From Trebonia kvetii (GTDB lineage: Bacteria > Actinomycetota > Actinomycetes > Streptosporangiales > Streptosporangiaceae), in contig NZ_RPFW01000008.1 of NCBI RefSeq assembly GCF_007827045.1, forward strand, positions 372,001-436,000: a DNA stretch of 64,000 bases, written 5' to 3'. The notes beneath the pieces are model-generated. The model was given only the letters and a program-made list of their open reading frames with translations, was not told the DNA's origin and did not search any database. Position 1 is the first letter of the stretch. Each line of letters starts with the position of its first letter. Below are positions 32,855 to 41,912 of the stretch, piece by piece. The translations under genes were made by a program, and so were the position numbers.

Positions 32855-34246
32855 CTAGCCCGGAACGCGGGCCCGCCGCACCGGCCGGTCGGACACCACT
32901 GGCTCCGCCAGCAGCCCGGTGACCAGCGAGGTCAGCGCGCCGGTGAATACCTCCCGCTGCTCCGCCGGCAGTGCGTCGAGGACCTCGCGGTGCACCCCGT
33001 CGGCGATCTCGTGCCCGGCCGCGACCAGGCCGGCGCCCGCCGCGGTGACGGTGATGATCCGCGCCCGCCGGTCGGCCGGGGATGGCGTCCGTTGCGCGTA
33101 CCCGGCGCCCTCCAGGTAGTCCATGGTGTTCAGCATCGTCGTCTTGTCCAGGTCGGCCAGCTTCGCCAGTTCGATCTGCGTGTAGGAGCCGCGCATCGCG
33201 TGCGCGAGCACGCAGTACTCGCGCGGCGTGATCCCTATCTCGGCGAAGGCCGCCGTCATCCGGGTGGCCAGCACGTGCGACGCGTGCGTGAGCAGGAAGC
33301 TGAGGTCAAGCACCCCGCGGCCGCTGATCGGCTCTGCTGCGAACGTCATGGACCCCATGCTACGTCTGTAATTAGATAATTCCGTGATAGACGTATCCCG
33401 GTAGCCGCGCACCTCGACGTCGACGGTGACCGTGACGGGATCGGGCAGCGCGGCAACCCGTTCGGCCAGCTCATCCGCGCCGATGTGCCGGGCGTTCGGC
33501 CCCATCGCCACCAGCTCGGTGACCTCGGCATGCCCAAGGCGCAGCGGATAGCGGACCGCCTGCTCGGTCGCGTCCGCGTAGTCGTGGTAGGCGAGCGCGA
33601 GCCGGGCGGTCTTCCGCTCGTCCATCCCGATAAGACCGAGCGGCCCGCGCAGTTCCGCCAGGTGATCCGCGCCCGGGGTGGCCACGATCAGCGCGCCGCC
33701 CGGGGCGAGCACCCGGCGGATCTCCGCCGGGTTGCGCGGCCCGAACACGCTCAGCACCAGGTCCGCGGCGCCGTCCGCGAGCGGCAGCGGCTGCCAGGCG
33801 TCCGCGCCGAGCGCGGCCGCCCGGGGATGCGCCCGCGCCGCGCGGCGCAGCGCCGGCGCGGACAAGTCGACGCACGCGCCGAGCCGGCCGGGCAGCGCGT
33901 TGAGCACGCCGCCGAGGTAGTAGCCGGTACCTCCGGCGAGGTCGACCACCAGGCCGGCCCCGCCGCGGTCGAGCGCGGCGGCGAGGTGCGCGATGGCGGC
34001 GGCGAGCGGCCGGTAGTGCCCGGCGCCGAGAAACTCCTCGCGCGCCATCACCATCTCGGCGCTGTCGCCGGTTCCCGGCCCGCCGCGGCCGCTGGTGAGG
34101 CTGACGTAGCCCTGCCGCGCGATGTTGAAGCTGTGCCCGCGCGCACACCTGACCTGATCCTCGCCCACCGCAACCGGACCGGCGCAGACCGGGCAGCGCA
34201 GGAAGGCCGCGACGGCGTCGAGCGCCCGGTGCCGCTGAACCGCCAT
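32855..34246 (-). CDS. RlmA-like rRNA methyltransferase fused in frame to a MarR regulator
   Basis: A single open frame of 463 codons. Residues 1-~285 are RlmA-like: zinc finger CPVC...CARGHSF (18-37), SAM motif VVDLAGGTGYYLGGVL, FGPRNPAEIRRVL, GP-loop region to VTVDVEVRGYRDTS. This is normally a 23S rRNA m1G methyltransferase of about 280 residues. Residues ~297-463 are a complete MarR protein (LLTHASHVLATRMTAAFAEIGITPREYCVL; LAKLADLDKTTMLNTMDYLEGAGYAQRTPSPADRRARIITVT). The joining stretch (33359-33400) is AT-rich and promoter-like, and ATG 33358/33349 could start MarR alone (167 residues). Two genes that lost an intervening stop is likelier than a functional fusion. Confidence 0.8.
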   Translation of the reverse strand: MAVQRHRALDAVAAFLRCPVCAGPVAVGEDQVRCARGHSFNIARQGYVSLTSGRGGPGTGDSAEMVMAREEFLGAGHYRPLAAAIAHLAAALDRGGAGLVVDLAGGTGYYLGGVLNALPGRLGACVDLSAPALRRAARAHPRAAALGADAWQPLPLADGAADLVLSVFGPRNPAEIRRVLAPGGALIVATPGADHLAELRGPLGLIGMDERKTARLALAYHDYADATEQAVRYPLRLGHAEVTELVAMGPNARHIGADELAERVAALPDPVTVTVDVEVRGYRDTSITELSNYRRSMGSMTFAAEPISGRGVLDLSFLLTHASHVLATRMTAAFAEIGITPREYCVLAHAMRGSYTQIELAKLADLDKTTMLNTMDYLEGAGYAQRTPSPADRRARIITVTAAGAGLVAAGHEIADGVHREVLDALPAEQREVFTGALTSLVTGLLAEPVVSDRPVRRARVPG

Positions 34247-34352
34247 CCGCCCCTCAGCCCCTTACGCCCCCGTCGATGCAGCCTCGCCTGCGCGAACTAT
34301 AGTGCGGTAGTGCCGGAGCCGGTTCCGGCGGTAACCCCAAGGACGTGATCAG

Positions 34353-34922
34353 TTGCGCGTCATCATGCTCGCCCCGCCCGGCGCAGGTAAGGGCACCCAA
34401 GGGGAGCGGATCGCCGCCAGGTACCAGGTGCCGCACATCGCGAGTGGCGACATCTTCCGCGACGAGGTGGCACGGAAGACCCCGCTTGGGGAGCGTCTGC
34501 GCGCCTACCTGGCCGCCGGCGACTTGGTCCCCGACGAGCTGGTGCTCAGCGTGATCCTTGACCGGGTGCTCGCCGCCTCGCGCGACGACGGCGGCTTCGT
34601 CCTCGACGGATTCCCGCGGACCCTCGCCCAGGCGCAGGCTGCCGCCAAGATCGCCAGGGACACTGGCGCTAGCGCGCAGGCGGTGGTGTACCTGGACGCG
34701 CCCGCCGAGGTCCTCATCGAGCGGCTGTCCGGGCGTGGCGAGAACCGCGCGGACGACAGCGCGGACGTGCAGCGGCACCGCCTCGAGGTATACGCGCAGC
34801 ACACCAAGCCACTCATCGATTACTACACGGATCGGGGCATCCTGATCAGGATCGATGCCACCCCCGCCGTTGATGAGGTCTCCGAGCAGATTTTCGCCGC
34901 GCTCGACGCAATCGATAACTGA
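34353..34922 (+). CDS. adk: Adenylate kinase, short form
   Basis: 189 residues from TTG 34353 (AAGGA nine bases upstream). P-loop PPGAGKGTQ (about 8-16), NMP-binding VPHIASGDIFRDEVARKTPLG, VLDGFPRTLAQAQA, and a short lid (RLSGRGENRADDSADVQRHRL) without zinc ligands. Transfers phosphate between ATP and AMP. Actinomycetes normally have adk beside secY in the ribosomal cluster, so this solitary copy is probably a second adenylate-kinase-like gene. The neighbours give no functional hint. Confidence 0.88.
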   Translation: MRVIMLAPPGAGKGTQGERIAARYQVPHIASGDIFRDEVARKTPLGERLRAYLAAGDLVPDELVLSVILDRVLAASRDDGGFVLDGFPRTLAQAQAAAKIARDTGASAQAVVYLDAPAEVLIERLSGRGENRADDSADVQRHRLEVYAQHTKPLIDYYTDRGILIRIDATPAVDEVSEQIFAALDAIDN

Positions 34923-35052
34923 GCGTCGCAACGCTCTGACCTGCATAAACGCACAAAGATCACAAAGTCCGGCCGGCAAGGTGAGCCACGCGACACGCCG
35001 CGTTACCGCGAAGTCCCACCCTGGGCGCGCGATGTGAGGTAAATCCGATGGT

Positions 35053-36639
35053 GTGCATCGGAGCTTGCGGACCGTGTCGGCGATTGCCGTCCTCGGCATG
35101 CTCGCGGCCTGCTCCGGCCAGACCGCGGGCGGAGCCTACGGAGGCCGGCCGGGAGGCGGCGGAACCAGCCAGGCCAGCACCGCGCATCCGCTGCCCGTCG
35201 CGCTGACCCGGGTGACCTCCGCGACCGTTTCCGTCCAGCCGGACACGGGCCCCGTTGCCGTTACCACCGAGTTCGCCCGCAAGCTGTACGCGTCGGCGCC
35301 GATCGTGGTGGTGGCCTCCGCGGACGGCACCAAGCTGCCGGCGGCGGTCCGTGAGGCCCGCGCCATCCACGCACCCCTGCTGCTCGCCCCGGCCGCCGCC
35401 AAGGCCAGCGCCACCAGCAAGGCCACCGACACCGCCGAGGCCCAGCTCACCGCGGGCATCCAGGCGCTGCACCCGGTCGCCGTCTTCTCCATGGGCCTGT
35501 CATCAACAGCAACGGCCGCGCTCGCCGCGCGGCTGCCCGGAATCCGCGTGGTGCGCCGCGTGGCCGACCTGCCCATGACCGGCGACCCGGCGTCGCTGCG
35601 CGACGTGACCGTGCTCATCCACGCCTCGGCGAAGGCCAGCCGGAGCGTCCCGGTCGTCGCAGTGACCACGACGGCGAAGGCGGCGGGCGCAACCGTCATC
35701 GACATGACGGGCGCCGACCCGCGGGCCGACCCGACGGTGATCAAGGCCCTGGCGCGGCTGCGCCCCGCCGCGGTGGTCGCGGTGGGCGCCGGATTCGGCA
35801 CGGTCACCCAGCTGACCGCCAGGCTCGCGGTCGCGGAGACCGGCACGCAGCTTCCAGGCGGCGGTCAGGTCATGTTCCCCGGCCGCAGGCTGATCGCGCT
35901 GTACGGGCACCCGGAAACGCCGAGCCTTGGCGTGCTCGGCCAGCAGGACCTGCCGGGCAGCATCGCCAGGGCCAAGCAAATCGCCGCCGAGTACCGGCCA
36001 CTCAGCACCGTGCCCGTGGTCCCGGCGTTCGAGATCATCGCCTCGGTCGCCGAGGGGTCGCCAGGCCCGGACGGCAGCTACTCCTACGAGACGCCGGTCG
36101 CCGACCTGTTGCCCTGGGTGCGCAGCGCGACCAAGGCAGGCCTGTACGTCGTGCTCGACCTGCAGCCGGGGCGCGCCAGCCTGCTCCAGCAGGCCAAGGA
36201 CTACAAGTCGCTGCTCGCGCTGCCCAATGTCGGCCTGGCACTCGACCCGGAGTGGAAGCTGCTGCCTGGACAGCGGCCGCTCAAGCAGATCGGACATGTG
36301 GACATCTCCGAGGTCAACAGCGTGATCGACTGGCTGGCCACGCTGACCGCACGCGACAAGCTGCCGCAGAAGCTGCTTGTGCTGCACCAGTTCCTGCTCA
36401 GCATGATCGCCGGCGAGCAGGATCTTGACACCAGCCACGATGACCTGTCGATCCTCATCCACATGGACGGGCAGGGCACCCCGGGCAACAAGCAGGCAAC
36501 CTGGAACGCGGTCACCGCGACCGCACCGCGTCGGGTGTTCTTCGGCTGGAAGAACTTCTTCGTCATGGACCACCCGATGCTCTCGCCTGGCGAGACCATG
36601 ACGAAGACTCCCGCCCCGGTGATGATCTCCTACCAGTAA
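35053..36639 (+). CDS. Secreted lipoprotein, cell-wall-binding-like plus barrel-like region
   Basis: 528 residues, GTG start. The signal peptide ends in the lipobox LAAC (residues 17-20), so it is probably lipid-anchored. Residues ~70-290 resemble CW_binding_2-type repeats (FARKLYASAPIVVVASADGTKLPAAVREARAIHAPLLL; VIKALARLRPAAVVAVGAGF). Residues ~300-520 (VVPAFEIIASVAEGSPG, AGLYVVLDLQPG, NVGLALDPEWKL, DKLPQKLLVLHQF) suggest a TIM-barrel-like domain acting on the cell surface. I do not recognise a named family for the whole. Apparently monocistronic. Confidence 0.7.
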   Translation: MHRSLRTVSAIAVLGMLAACSGQTAGGAYGGRPGGGGTSQASTAHPLPVALTRVTSATVSVQPDTGPVAVTTEFARKLYASAPIVVVASADGTKLPAAVREARAIHAPLLLAPAAAKASATSKATDTAEAQLTAGIQALHPVAVFSMGLSSTATAALAARLPGIRVVRRVADLPMTGDPASLRDVTVLIHASAKASRSVPVVAVTTTAKAAGATVIDMTGADPRADPTVIKALARLRPAAVVAVGAGFGTVTQLTARLAVAETGTQLPGGGQVMFPGRRLIALYGHPETPSLGVLGQQDLPGSIARAKQIAAEYRPLSTVPVVPAFEIIASVAEGSPGPDGSYSYETPVADLLPWVRSATKAGLYVVLDLQPGRASLLQQAKDYKSLLALPNVGLALDPEWKLLPGQRPLKQIGHVDISEVNSVIDWLATLTARDKLPQKLLVLHQFLLSMIAGEQDLDTSHDDLSILIHMDGQGTPGNKQATWNAVTATAPRRVFFGWKNFFVMDHPMLSPGETMTKTPAPVMISYQ

Positions 36640-36664
36640 GGACGAGCCCGTATCAGCGGCCTGT

Positions 36665-37202
<538 letters not shown>

Positions 37203-37306
37203 TGGCAACAAATTACGATATTAATACTTGATTTCGACTGCTACTTTTCCACTTCGAATGTCTGTAGTAGCTGGCAGAGTGGACAGCATGATCGAAGGAG
37301 GGCACG

Positions 37307-37873
37307 ATGAGTGCTATGACAATCGGCGAGGCATGGCCAGACTTCGGCAGTGCTTTCACCGTCGCCGAACTGGACCGGATGCCCGATGACGGCCATCGGT
37401 ACGAGCTACTCGACGGGGCGCTCGTCGTGAGCCCCAGGCCGACGACCGTCCACCAGGTCGTGGCCACGCGGCTGGCCAGCGCGCTCGAACGGGACTGCCC
37501 GGAGGACCTCTGCGTGGTCGCTGAGCCCGCCGTGCAACTCGACGATTGCACCGAGTTCGACCCGGATCTCGTGGTGGTCCCGCTCAACGAGGTCGGTGAC
37601 GCGAAGTTCACCGCGCCTCCGCTGCTGCTGATTGAGATCCGGTCTCCGAGCACCGCCTTGTTCGACTTGAACAGGAAGAAGGCGGTGTACCAGCGGTTCG
37701 GCGTCCCGTCATACTGGATTGTGAACCCAGACCCCCGCCCCGAGCTCACCGTCTTCGAGCTGCGTGACGCGAGCTATGTCACCGAGCTGACCTCAACCCA
37801 GCCGGTGACTGTCACGCGTCCGTTCCCGGTCACCATTGACCCTGCCAGGCTGACCAGGGGCCTTCGCCGCTAG
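37307..37873 (+). CDS. Uma2-family (DUF820) putative restriction-like nuclease
   Basis: 188 residues with the PD-(D/E)xK core typical of Uma2: HRYELLDGALVVSPRPTTVHQ, then FDPDLVVVPL (Asp), PLLLIEIRSPSTALFDLNRKKAVYQRFGVPSYWIVNPD (ExR and Lys). Members are abundant in actinobacteria and cyanobacteria; function unproven. AAGGAGGG precedes the ATG well. The 100-bp upstream region is AT-rich and unlike the neighbours. Confidence 0.88.
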   Translation: MSAMTIGEAWPDFGSAFTVAELDRMPDDGHRYELLDGALVVSPRPTTVHQVVATRLASALERDCPEDLCVVAEPAVQLDDCTEFDPDLVVVPLNEVGDAKFTAPPLLLIEIRSPSTALFDLNRKKAVYQRFGVPSYWIVNPDPRPELTVFELRDASYVTELTSTQPVTVTRPFPVTIDPARLTRGLRR

Positions 37874-37877
37874 GCGG

Positions 37878-38573
37878 CTAGTCGAAGCGGACGCCGGCCT
37901 CGTCGAGCCGCGACAGCATGTCCGCCGGGTCTCCGTATACGCGGAACGCGCCAGCGCGCTCAAGCTCCTCGCGGCCGTAGCCGCCGGACTGCAGCCCGAT
38001 GCCGAGCGCCCCCGCGCGCCGGGCGGCGAGCAGGTCCCAGACGCTGTCCCCGACCACCATCGCATCCCGCGGTTCCACGTCGAGCAGCGCCGCGCAGGCA
38101 AGGAACAGGTCCGGGTCCGGCTTGGCGTGCCGCACCATGTCCCTGGTCACCATCGGGGTGTCCTGCGGCAGCCCGAGCAGCTCAAGCGCGGGCCGCGCGG
38201 TCGCGGCGTACCCGCTGGTCGCGATTCCCCAGCGGACACCCGCCTCGGTCAGCGTGGCGAGCAGCTCACGCGCGCCGGGCAGCGCGATCACCGAGCCCAG
38301 CTGCTTGCGGTACTCGGCTGCGTGCGCTTGCTGCAGCTCCGCGATGTCGTCGGCGGACAGCGTCCGGCCGGTCTCCCGCAGCAGGGCCTGCACGAACAGC
38401 CCGCCGCTCATCCCGATCCGCCGGTGGATCCGCCACACCGCCAGGTCGATGCCGATGGCGCCGAGCGCGGCCCGCCAGGCGACCACGTGCTGGTACACGC
38501 TGTCGATCAGCGTCCCGTCGAGGTCGAACAGAAACGCCGGGGTGGGTGCGTGCGGGTACTCCACGCCGGTCAT
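37878..38573 (-). CDS. HAD-superfamily hydrolase (beta-PGM-like)
   Basis: 231 residues. HAD motif I FLFDLDGTLIDS (14-25), a helical cap after it, motif II Ser/Thr in WGIATSGY, motif III Lys in VRHAKPDPDLFLA and motif IV in MVVGDSVWDLLAARRAG. Phosphatase or phosphomutase acting on a small sugar phosphate is expected. It converges with the Uma2 gene and follows the amidohydrolase gene by 14 bp on the same strand, perhaps in one transcript. Confidence 0.9.
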   Translation of the reverse strand: MTGVEYPHAPTPAFLFDLDGTLIDSVYQHVVAWRAALGAIGIDLAVWRIHRRIGMSGGLFVQALLRETGRTLSADDIAELQQAHAAEYRKQLGSVIALPGARELLATLTEAGVRWGIATSGYAATARPALELLGLPQDTPMVTRDMVRHAKPDPDLFLACAALLDVEPRDAMVVGDSVWDLLAARRAGALGIGLQSGGYGREELERAGAFRVYGDPADMLSRLDEAGVRFD

Positions 38574-38587
38574 TGTGGCACGCAGAC

Positions 38588-39415
38588 TTACAGTCGCAGG
38601 ACGCGGGCGGCGTTGTCGTGAAGCAGCGCGGGGAGCGCCAGGTCAAGCTCGTCGAGTTCGGCCAGGCAGCGGTCCGGCGCGATGAACGGGAAGTCGCTGC
38701 CCCAGACGAACTGCGAGGAAAGACGCCCGCGCAGCTCACGGATCACCTCGGCGGGTATCCGCTTTGGCGACCAGCCGGAGATGTCGATGTACACGTTCGT
38801 CTTGTGCAGCGCCATCGCGATCAGGTCCATGTGCCACGGCCACCCGAAGTGCGCCGCGACCACGGTCAGCTGGGGGAACGCCGCCGCCACCGAGTCGAGC
38901 TTGAGCGGGTGCGCGTAGTCCAGCCTGATCCCCTGCCCGCCCGGCTGCCGCGCCCCGATGCCGCTCGTCCCGGTGTGGAACAGCGCGAGCAGCCCGTGCC
39001 GCTCGCACGCCTGGAAGACCGGCCAGTACCGCTCGTCGTCCGGCGCGAACGCCTGCAGCGACGGATGGAACTTCACCCCCCGCAGCCCGAGCTCCGCGAT
39101 CCGCGCCACCTCGTCAACCGCCGAGTCCTTATGCGGATCGACAGACCCGATCCCAGTGAACGCGTCCGGGTGCTCCGCGATCGCGGTGGCCACGGTCTCG
39201 TTCGGCACCCGCGGCCGCCCGGTCGCGGTCTCCGCGTCCCAGGCGAGCAGCACCGCCCGCACGTCAAGCGCCCGGTACTTGGCGGCGAGCTCATCAAGCG
39301 ACTGCCGCTCCACCGAGGACCTGAAGTACGCCTCCGCCGCCTCGACATATCCCGCCATCGACCCGTCAATCCAGTCTGGCGTCGGCAGGTGCACGTGAAA
39401 GTCGATCGCTCGCAT
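38588..39415 (-). CDS. Amidohydrolase-family (ACMSD-like) metal hydrolase/decarboxylase
   Basis: 275 residues from ATG 39415. TIM-barrel amidohydrolase type 2 with HVH at residues 7-9 (MRAIDFHVHLPTPDW), GLRGVKFHPSLQAF, LLALFHTGTSGIG (His), VVAAHFGWPW (His) and FVWGSDFPFIAPD (Asp). Family members hydrolyse or decarboxylate small aromatic or lactone substrates. The longer open frame to 39772 lacks family support and overlaps a gene fragment on the other strand. Confidence 0.85.
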   Translation of the reverse strand: MRAIDFHVHLPTPDWIDGSMAGYVEAAEAYFRSSVERQSLDELAAKYRALDVRAVLLAWDAETATGRPRVPNETVATAIAEHPDAFTGIGSVDPHKDSAVDEVARIAELGLRGVKFHPSLQAFAPDDERYWPVFQACERHGLLALFHTGTSGIGARQPGGQGIRLDYAHPLKLDSVAAAFPQLTVVAAHFGWPWHMDLIAMALHKTNVYIDISGWSPKRIPAEVIRELRGRLSSQFVWGSDFPFIAPDRCLAELDELDLALPALLHDNAARVLRL

Positions 39416-39481
39416 GAAACGGGACGCTACACCCGCGGTACCGGCTAGCGGCTGCCAGATCCGGATAGCGCGAACAGCCGC

Positions 39482-39655
39482 AATCCGTTCGCTAGCTACC
39501 GCCTCCATGTGCTCCGCGATCTGGGCTACCTGGCCTTCACCTACGGAGTACCTCAGCAGCCGCCCGCGTCCCCAGGCTATGACGTGGCGCAGGTACGCGA
39601 TGGACGGATCGCCCTGTTGTACACGCTGCTGAACGGGTTCACCGACCCGGGAGTA
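39482..39655 (+). pseudogene. SnoaL/NTF2-like fragment
   Basis: Frame without a proper start reading NPFASYRLHVLRDLGYLAFTYGV and then GYDVAQVRDGRIALLYTLLNG, the last two strands of a SnoaL-like domain. The N-terminal ~60 residues of such a domain are not found upstream. It occupies the 266-bp gap between the amidohydrolase start and the methyltransferase stop; nothing else is seen there. Confidence 0.5.
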
Positions 39656-39681
39656 GCAGGATTGATCGGGGAATCGGGGAC

Positions 39682-40566
39682 TCACGCCGCCGGCTGCCTG
39701 AAGTGCCAGATGACGAGTGCCGGGCCGGCGGTGGCGCGCGCCGCCTCCGGCAGGTAGTCCAGCAGCGACCACGGCCAGTCCTGCCAGTCGCCGATCTCCG
39801 TCGCGGCCTCGGGCGGCGGCCCGTCCGTCCGGGTGAAAGGCTCCTCGCAGCGCACCACCTGCAGGCCGCTGCTCAGGGCCGCCCGCAGGTAGTCACCGAA
39901 CTTATGCCGGTGGCTGGCAACAATGCATGGCTCGCCTCCCGGGCCGCGTGCCGTGATCACCGAGCCCCTGGTGACGTGCTCATGATGGATGTCCGAGATG
40001 ACTAGGTCCCCGCCAGGGCGCAGCACGCGGGCGAACTCGGCCAGCACCGACTCGAGACGCGGCACGTGGACGAGGGCGAGCGCGCAGACGATGACGTCCA
40101 CCCAATCGTCCGCGAGCGGCAGCCGGTGCAGCTCACCGAGGTGGAATTCGCCATCGGGTACGCGCCGTCGTGCGTGCGCGAGCATGTCCGGTGAGCTGTC
40201 CACGCCGATGACCCGGTGCCCGCGACTGGCGAGGAAGTCGGCGAACCGGCCGGTCCCGCATGCGGCGTCGAGCGCCACGCCGGGCTCTCTGTCACCGAGG
40301 AACTCGGCCACGAAGGGCTCGTCGATCGTGAACAGCCCGCCGCCCGCGTGCTCGTCATAGTCGGCGGACTGCTGCCGGTAGGCGGTGACGGTGGTTACTC
40401 GCTCCGCGAGCACGCCGCGGTCCCGCAGCTTCTCGTCATCGAGCAGCCGCCGGATCTCGACCAGCCGTGCCTCGGTGAACGCGCGATCGTGGTCTCCGGC
40501 CCAGGCGTCAAGCAACGCGATGCCCTCGAGGCCGAGCAGGTAGCCAAGCGGATCCTGATAGATCAC
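39682..40566 (-). CDS. Class I SAM-dependent methyltransferase
   Basis: About 294 residues from GTG 40566 (frame open to 40704). The N-terminal helical region (VIYQDPLGYLLGLEGIALLDAWAGD) is followed by a Methyltransf_11 core: ALDAACGTGRFADFLASRGHRVIGVDSSPDML (motif I and acidic loop), DVIVCALALVHVPRLESVLAEFARVLRPGGDLVISDIHHE. The target is unknown. It sits downstream of the TetR gene on the same strand. Confidence 0.85.
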   Translation of the reverse strand: MIYQDPLGYLLGLEGIALLDAWAGDHDRAFTEARLVEIRRLLDDEKLRDRGVLAERVTTVTAYRQQSADYDEHAGGGLFTIDEPFVAEFLGDREPGVALDAACGTGRFADFLASRGHRVIGVDSSPDMLAHARRRVPDGEFHLGELHRLPLADDWVDVIVCALALVHVPRLESVLAEFARVLRPGGDLVISDIHHEHVTRGSVITARGPGGEPCIVASHRHKFGDYLRAALSSGLQVVRCEEPFTRTDGPPPEAATEIGDWQDWPWSLLDYLPEAARATAGPALVIWHFRQPAA

Positions 40567-40705
40567 GAGATCCGATCGTAAAAGGCGCGCGACAACCTGC
40601 CTACCGCATTTCCGCCGACGTCCGCAGGGGATGGGGCTCGGCCACCGTCTGGACTCAGCCGCGCCGCCGCGTCTGCGACGGAAGGCTACCCGCGGCCGCG
40701 TCATC

Positions 40706-41290
40706 CTAAGATGACAAATCTTCAGCGTGTCGCTTACCAGGGTCGGCTGCCAGCACGCGCAGCTGCCCGGCTACAGCCTCGAGCGGCTCGAGCGAGTGCT
40801 CCGCCCGGCACAGGACGGTGGCGCCCTCGCACGCGGCGATGATCGTCACCGCGAGAGCCCGGGCCGACGCGGGCTCGACCCCTGACGCCTCCAGGGCCGC
40901 GGCGAGCCGCTCGCGCCAGGATCGGAAGATCGCCGCCGCCCGCTCGACCAGTTCCGGCACGTCCGCGCTCACGGTGACCGCGAGCACGGCGCAGCCCGCC
41001 CGGAAGTCCGACCTGAGCAGCACTGCACGCCACAGCCCGACGAACGCGTCGACGATCTCAGCCGCGGACAGGCCGGTGAAGGAATCGGTGAACGCCAGCG
41101 CCCGATCGCCCGCGAGGTCGATAGCGGCCCCGATGAGCTGGTCCTTGCCCTCAGGGAAGTGGTAGTAGATCGACCCACGCGGCGCTCCGGAGTCCTTGAG
41201 CACCGAGGAGAAACTGGTCGCCTGGAACCCGTGCATGGCGAGCAGCTTCACGGCGCTGGCGATCATTCGGTCCGGTGCTTCGCCTGCCAC
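40706..41290 (-). CDS. TetR-family transcriptional regulator
   Basis: 194 residues from GTG 41290 (GGAAGGACGGGG upstream). N-terminal HTH: RMIASAVKLLAMHGFQATSFSSVLKDSGAPRGSIYYHFPEGKDQLI. The C-terminal ligand domain is of the YcdC/LmrA-like subgroup (FRAGCAVLAVTVSADVPEL). Two related inverted repeats lie 47-88 bp upstream in the promoter region shared with the divergent tautomerase gene, the likely operators for both. Confidence 0.92.
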   Translation of the reverse strand: MAGEAPDRMIASAVKLLAMHGFQATSFSSVLKDSGAPRGSIYYHFPEGKDQLIGAAIDLAGDRALAFTDSFTGLSAAEIVDAFVGLWRAVLLRSDFRAGCAVLAVTVSADVPELVERAAAIFRSWRERLAAALEASGVEPASARALAVTIIAACEGATVLCRAEHSLEPLEAVAGQLRVLAADPGKRHAEDLSS

Positions 41291-41336
41291 GCCCCGTCCT
41301 TCCCGCTGCGGTTGCCAACTCCCCGTCCGCACTCTA

Positions 41337-41378
41337 TATGATGGCCGTCATAGGCATTATGACGCTCGTCATAATGCC
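41337..41378. promoter_or_regulatory. Two TetR-type operators 21 bp apart
   Basis: Site 1 (41353-41378) has perfect 11-bp arms GGCATTATGAC with a 4-bp spacer GCTC. Site 2 (41337-41352) has arms TATGAT/GTCATA around GGCC. Both share ATGAy-N4-GTCAT, and their centres are 21 bp apart (two helical turns), between the divergent TetR and tautomerase starts. Confidence 0.8.
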
Positions 41379-41403
41379 TGTTCGCAGAGACGGAGTCACA
41401 GCC

Positions 41404-41832
41404 GTGCCCATGATCGACGTCTACAGCAATGCCGGAACGTTCGCGGACAAGCACGCCCTGGCGAAGCGACTCGCCGCCACGCTGATGGAGATCGAGCAGG
41501 TTCCCGACATTCCCATGTTCCGTAGCAACACCGCGGCCTTCGTGCACGAGCTTCCCGACGGCGCCATCGCGAACGTCGACGGCGGGGGCGACTACGTCCG
41601 GGTGCAGGTGCTGACCAATGCCGGGGCACTCGACCGTGCCAAGCAACTCGCCGTGGTCGAGCGGTTCACCGCCATCGTCGCGGAGGCGGCAGGCGATGCC
41701 TCGCTCGCCGAGCGCACCTGGGTGCTGCTGACCGAGGCGGTGCCCGGCGGGTGGGGCCTGTACGGCCACGCGAACACCAACGAGGAACTGGTCGCGGCCG
41801 CCAGGGCGGAGATCGCCAGGCTGCGCGGCTGA
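41404..41832 (+). CDS. Tautomerase-family protein (N-terminal Pro)
   Basis: 142 residues from GTG 41404, chosen because it places Pro directly after the initiator Met (MPMIDVYSNAGTF), the catalytic base of the 4-oxalocrotonate tautomerase/MIF superfamily. Later RVQVLTNAGALDRAKQLAVVERFT and ERTWVLLTEAVPGGWGLYGHANTNEELV follow the long-chain family pattern. Probably a small-molecule tautomerase or dehalogenase. Expression is probably repressed by the divergent TetR protein. Confidence 0.85.
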   Translation: MPMIDVYSNAGTFADKHALAKRLAATLMEIEQVPDIPMFRSNTAAFVHELPDGAIANVDGGGDYVRVQVLTNAGALDRAKQLAVVERFTAIVAEAAGDASLAERTWVLLTEAVPGGWGLYGHANTNEELVAAARAEIARLRG

Positions 41833-41912
41833 CCCGAGACTAGCGGCGACCCTCGCAGGTGCCTTCCGGTGTTATAACCCCGGAGCCGTCAAGGCTTTCG
41901 AGGAGTTGATCT

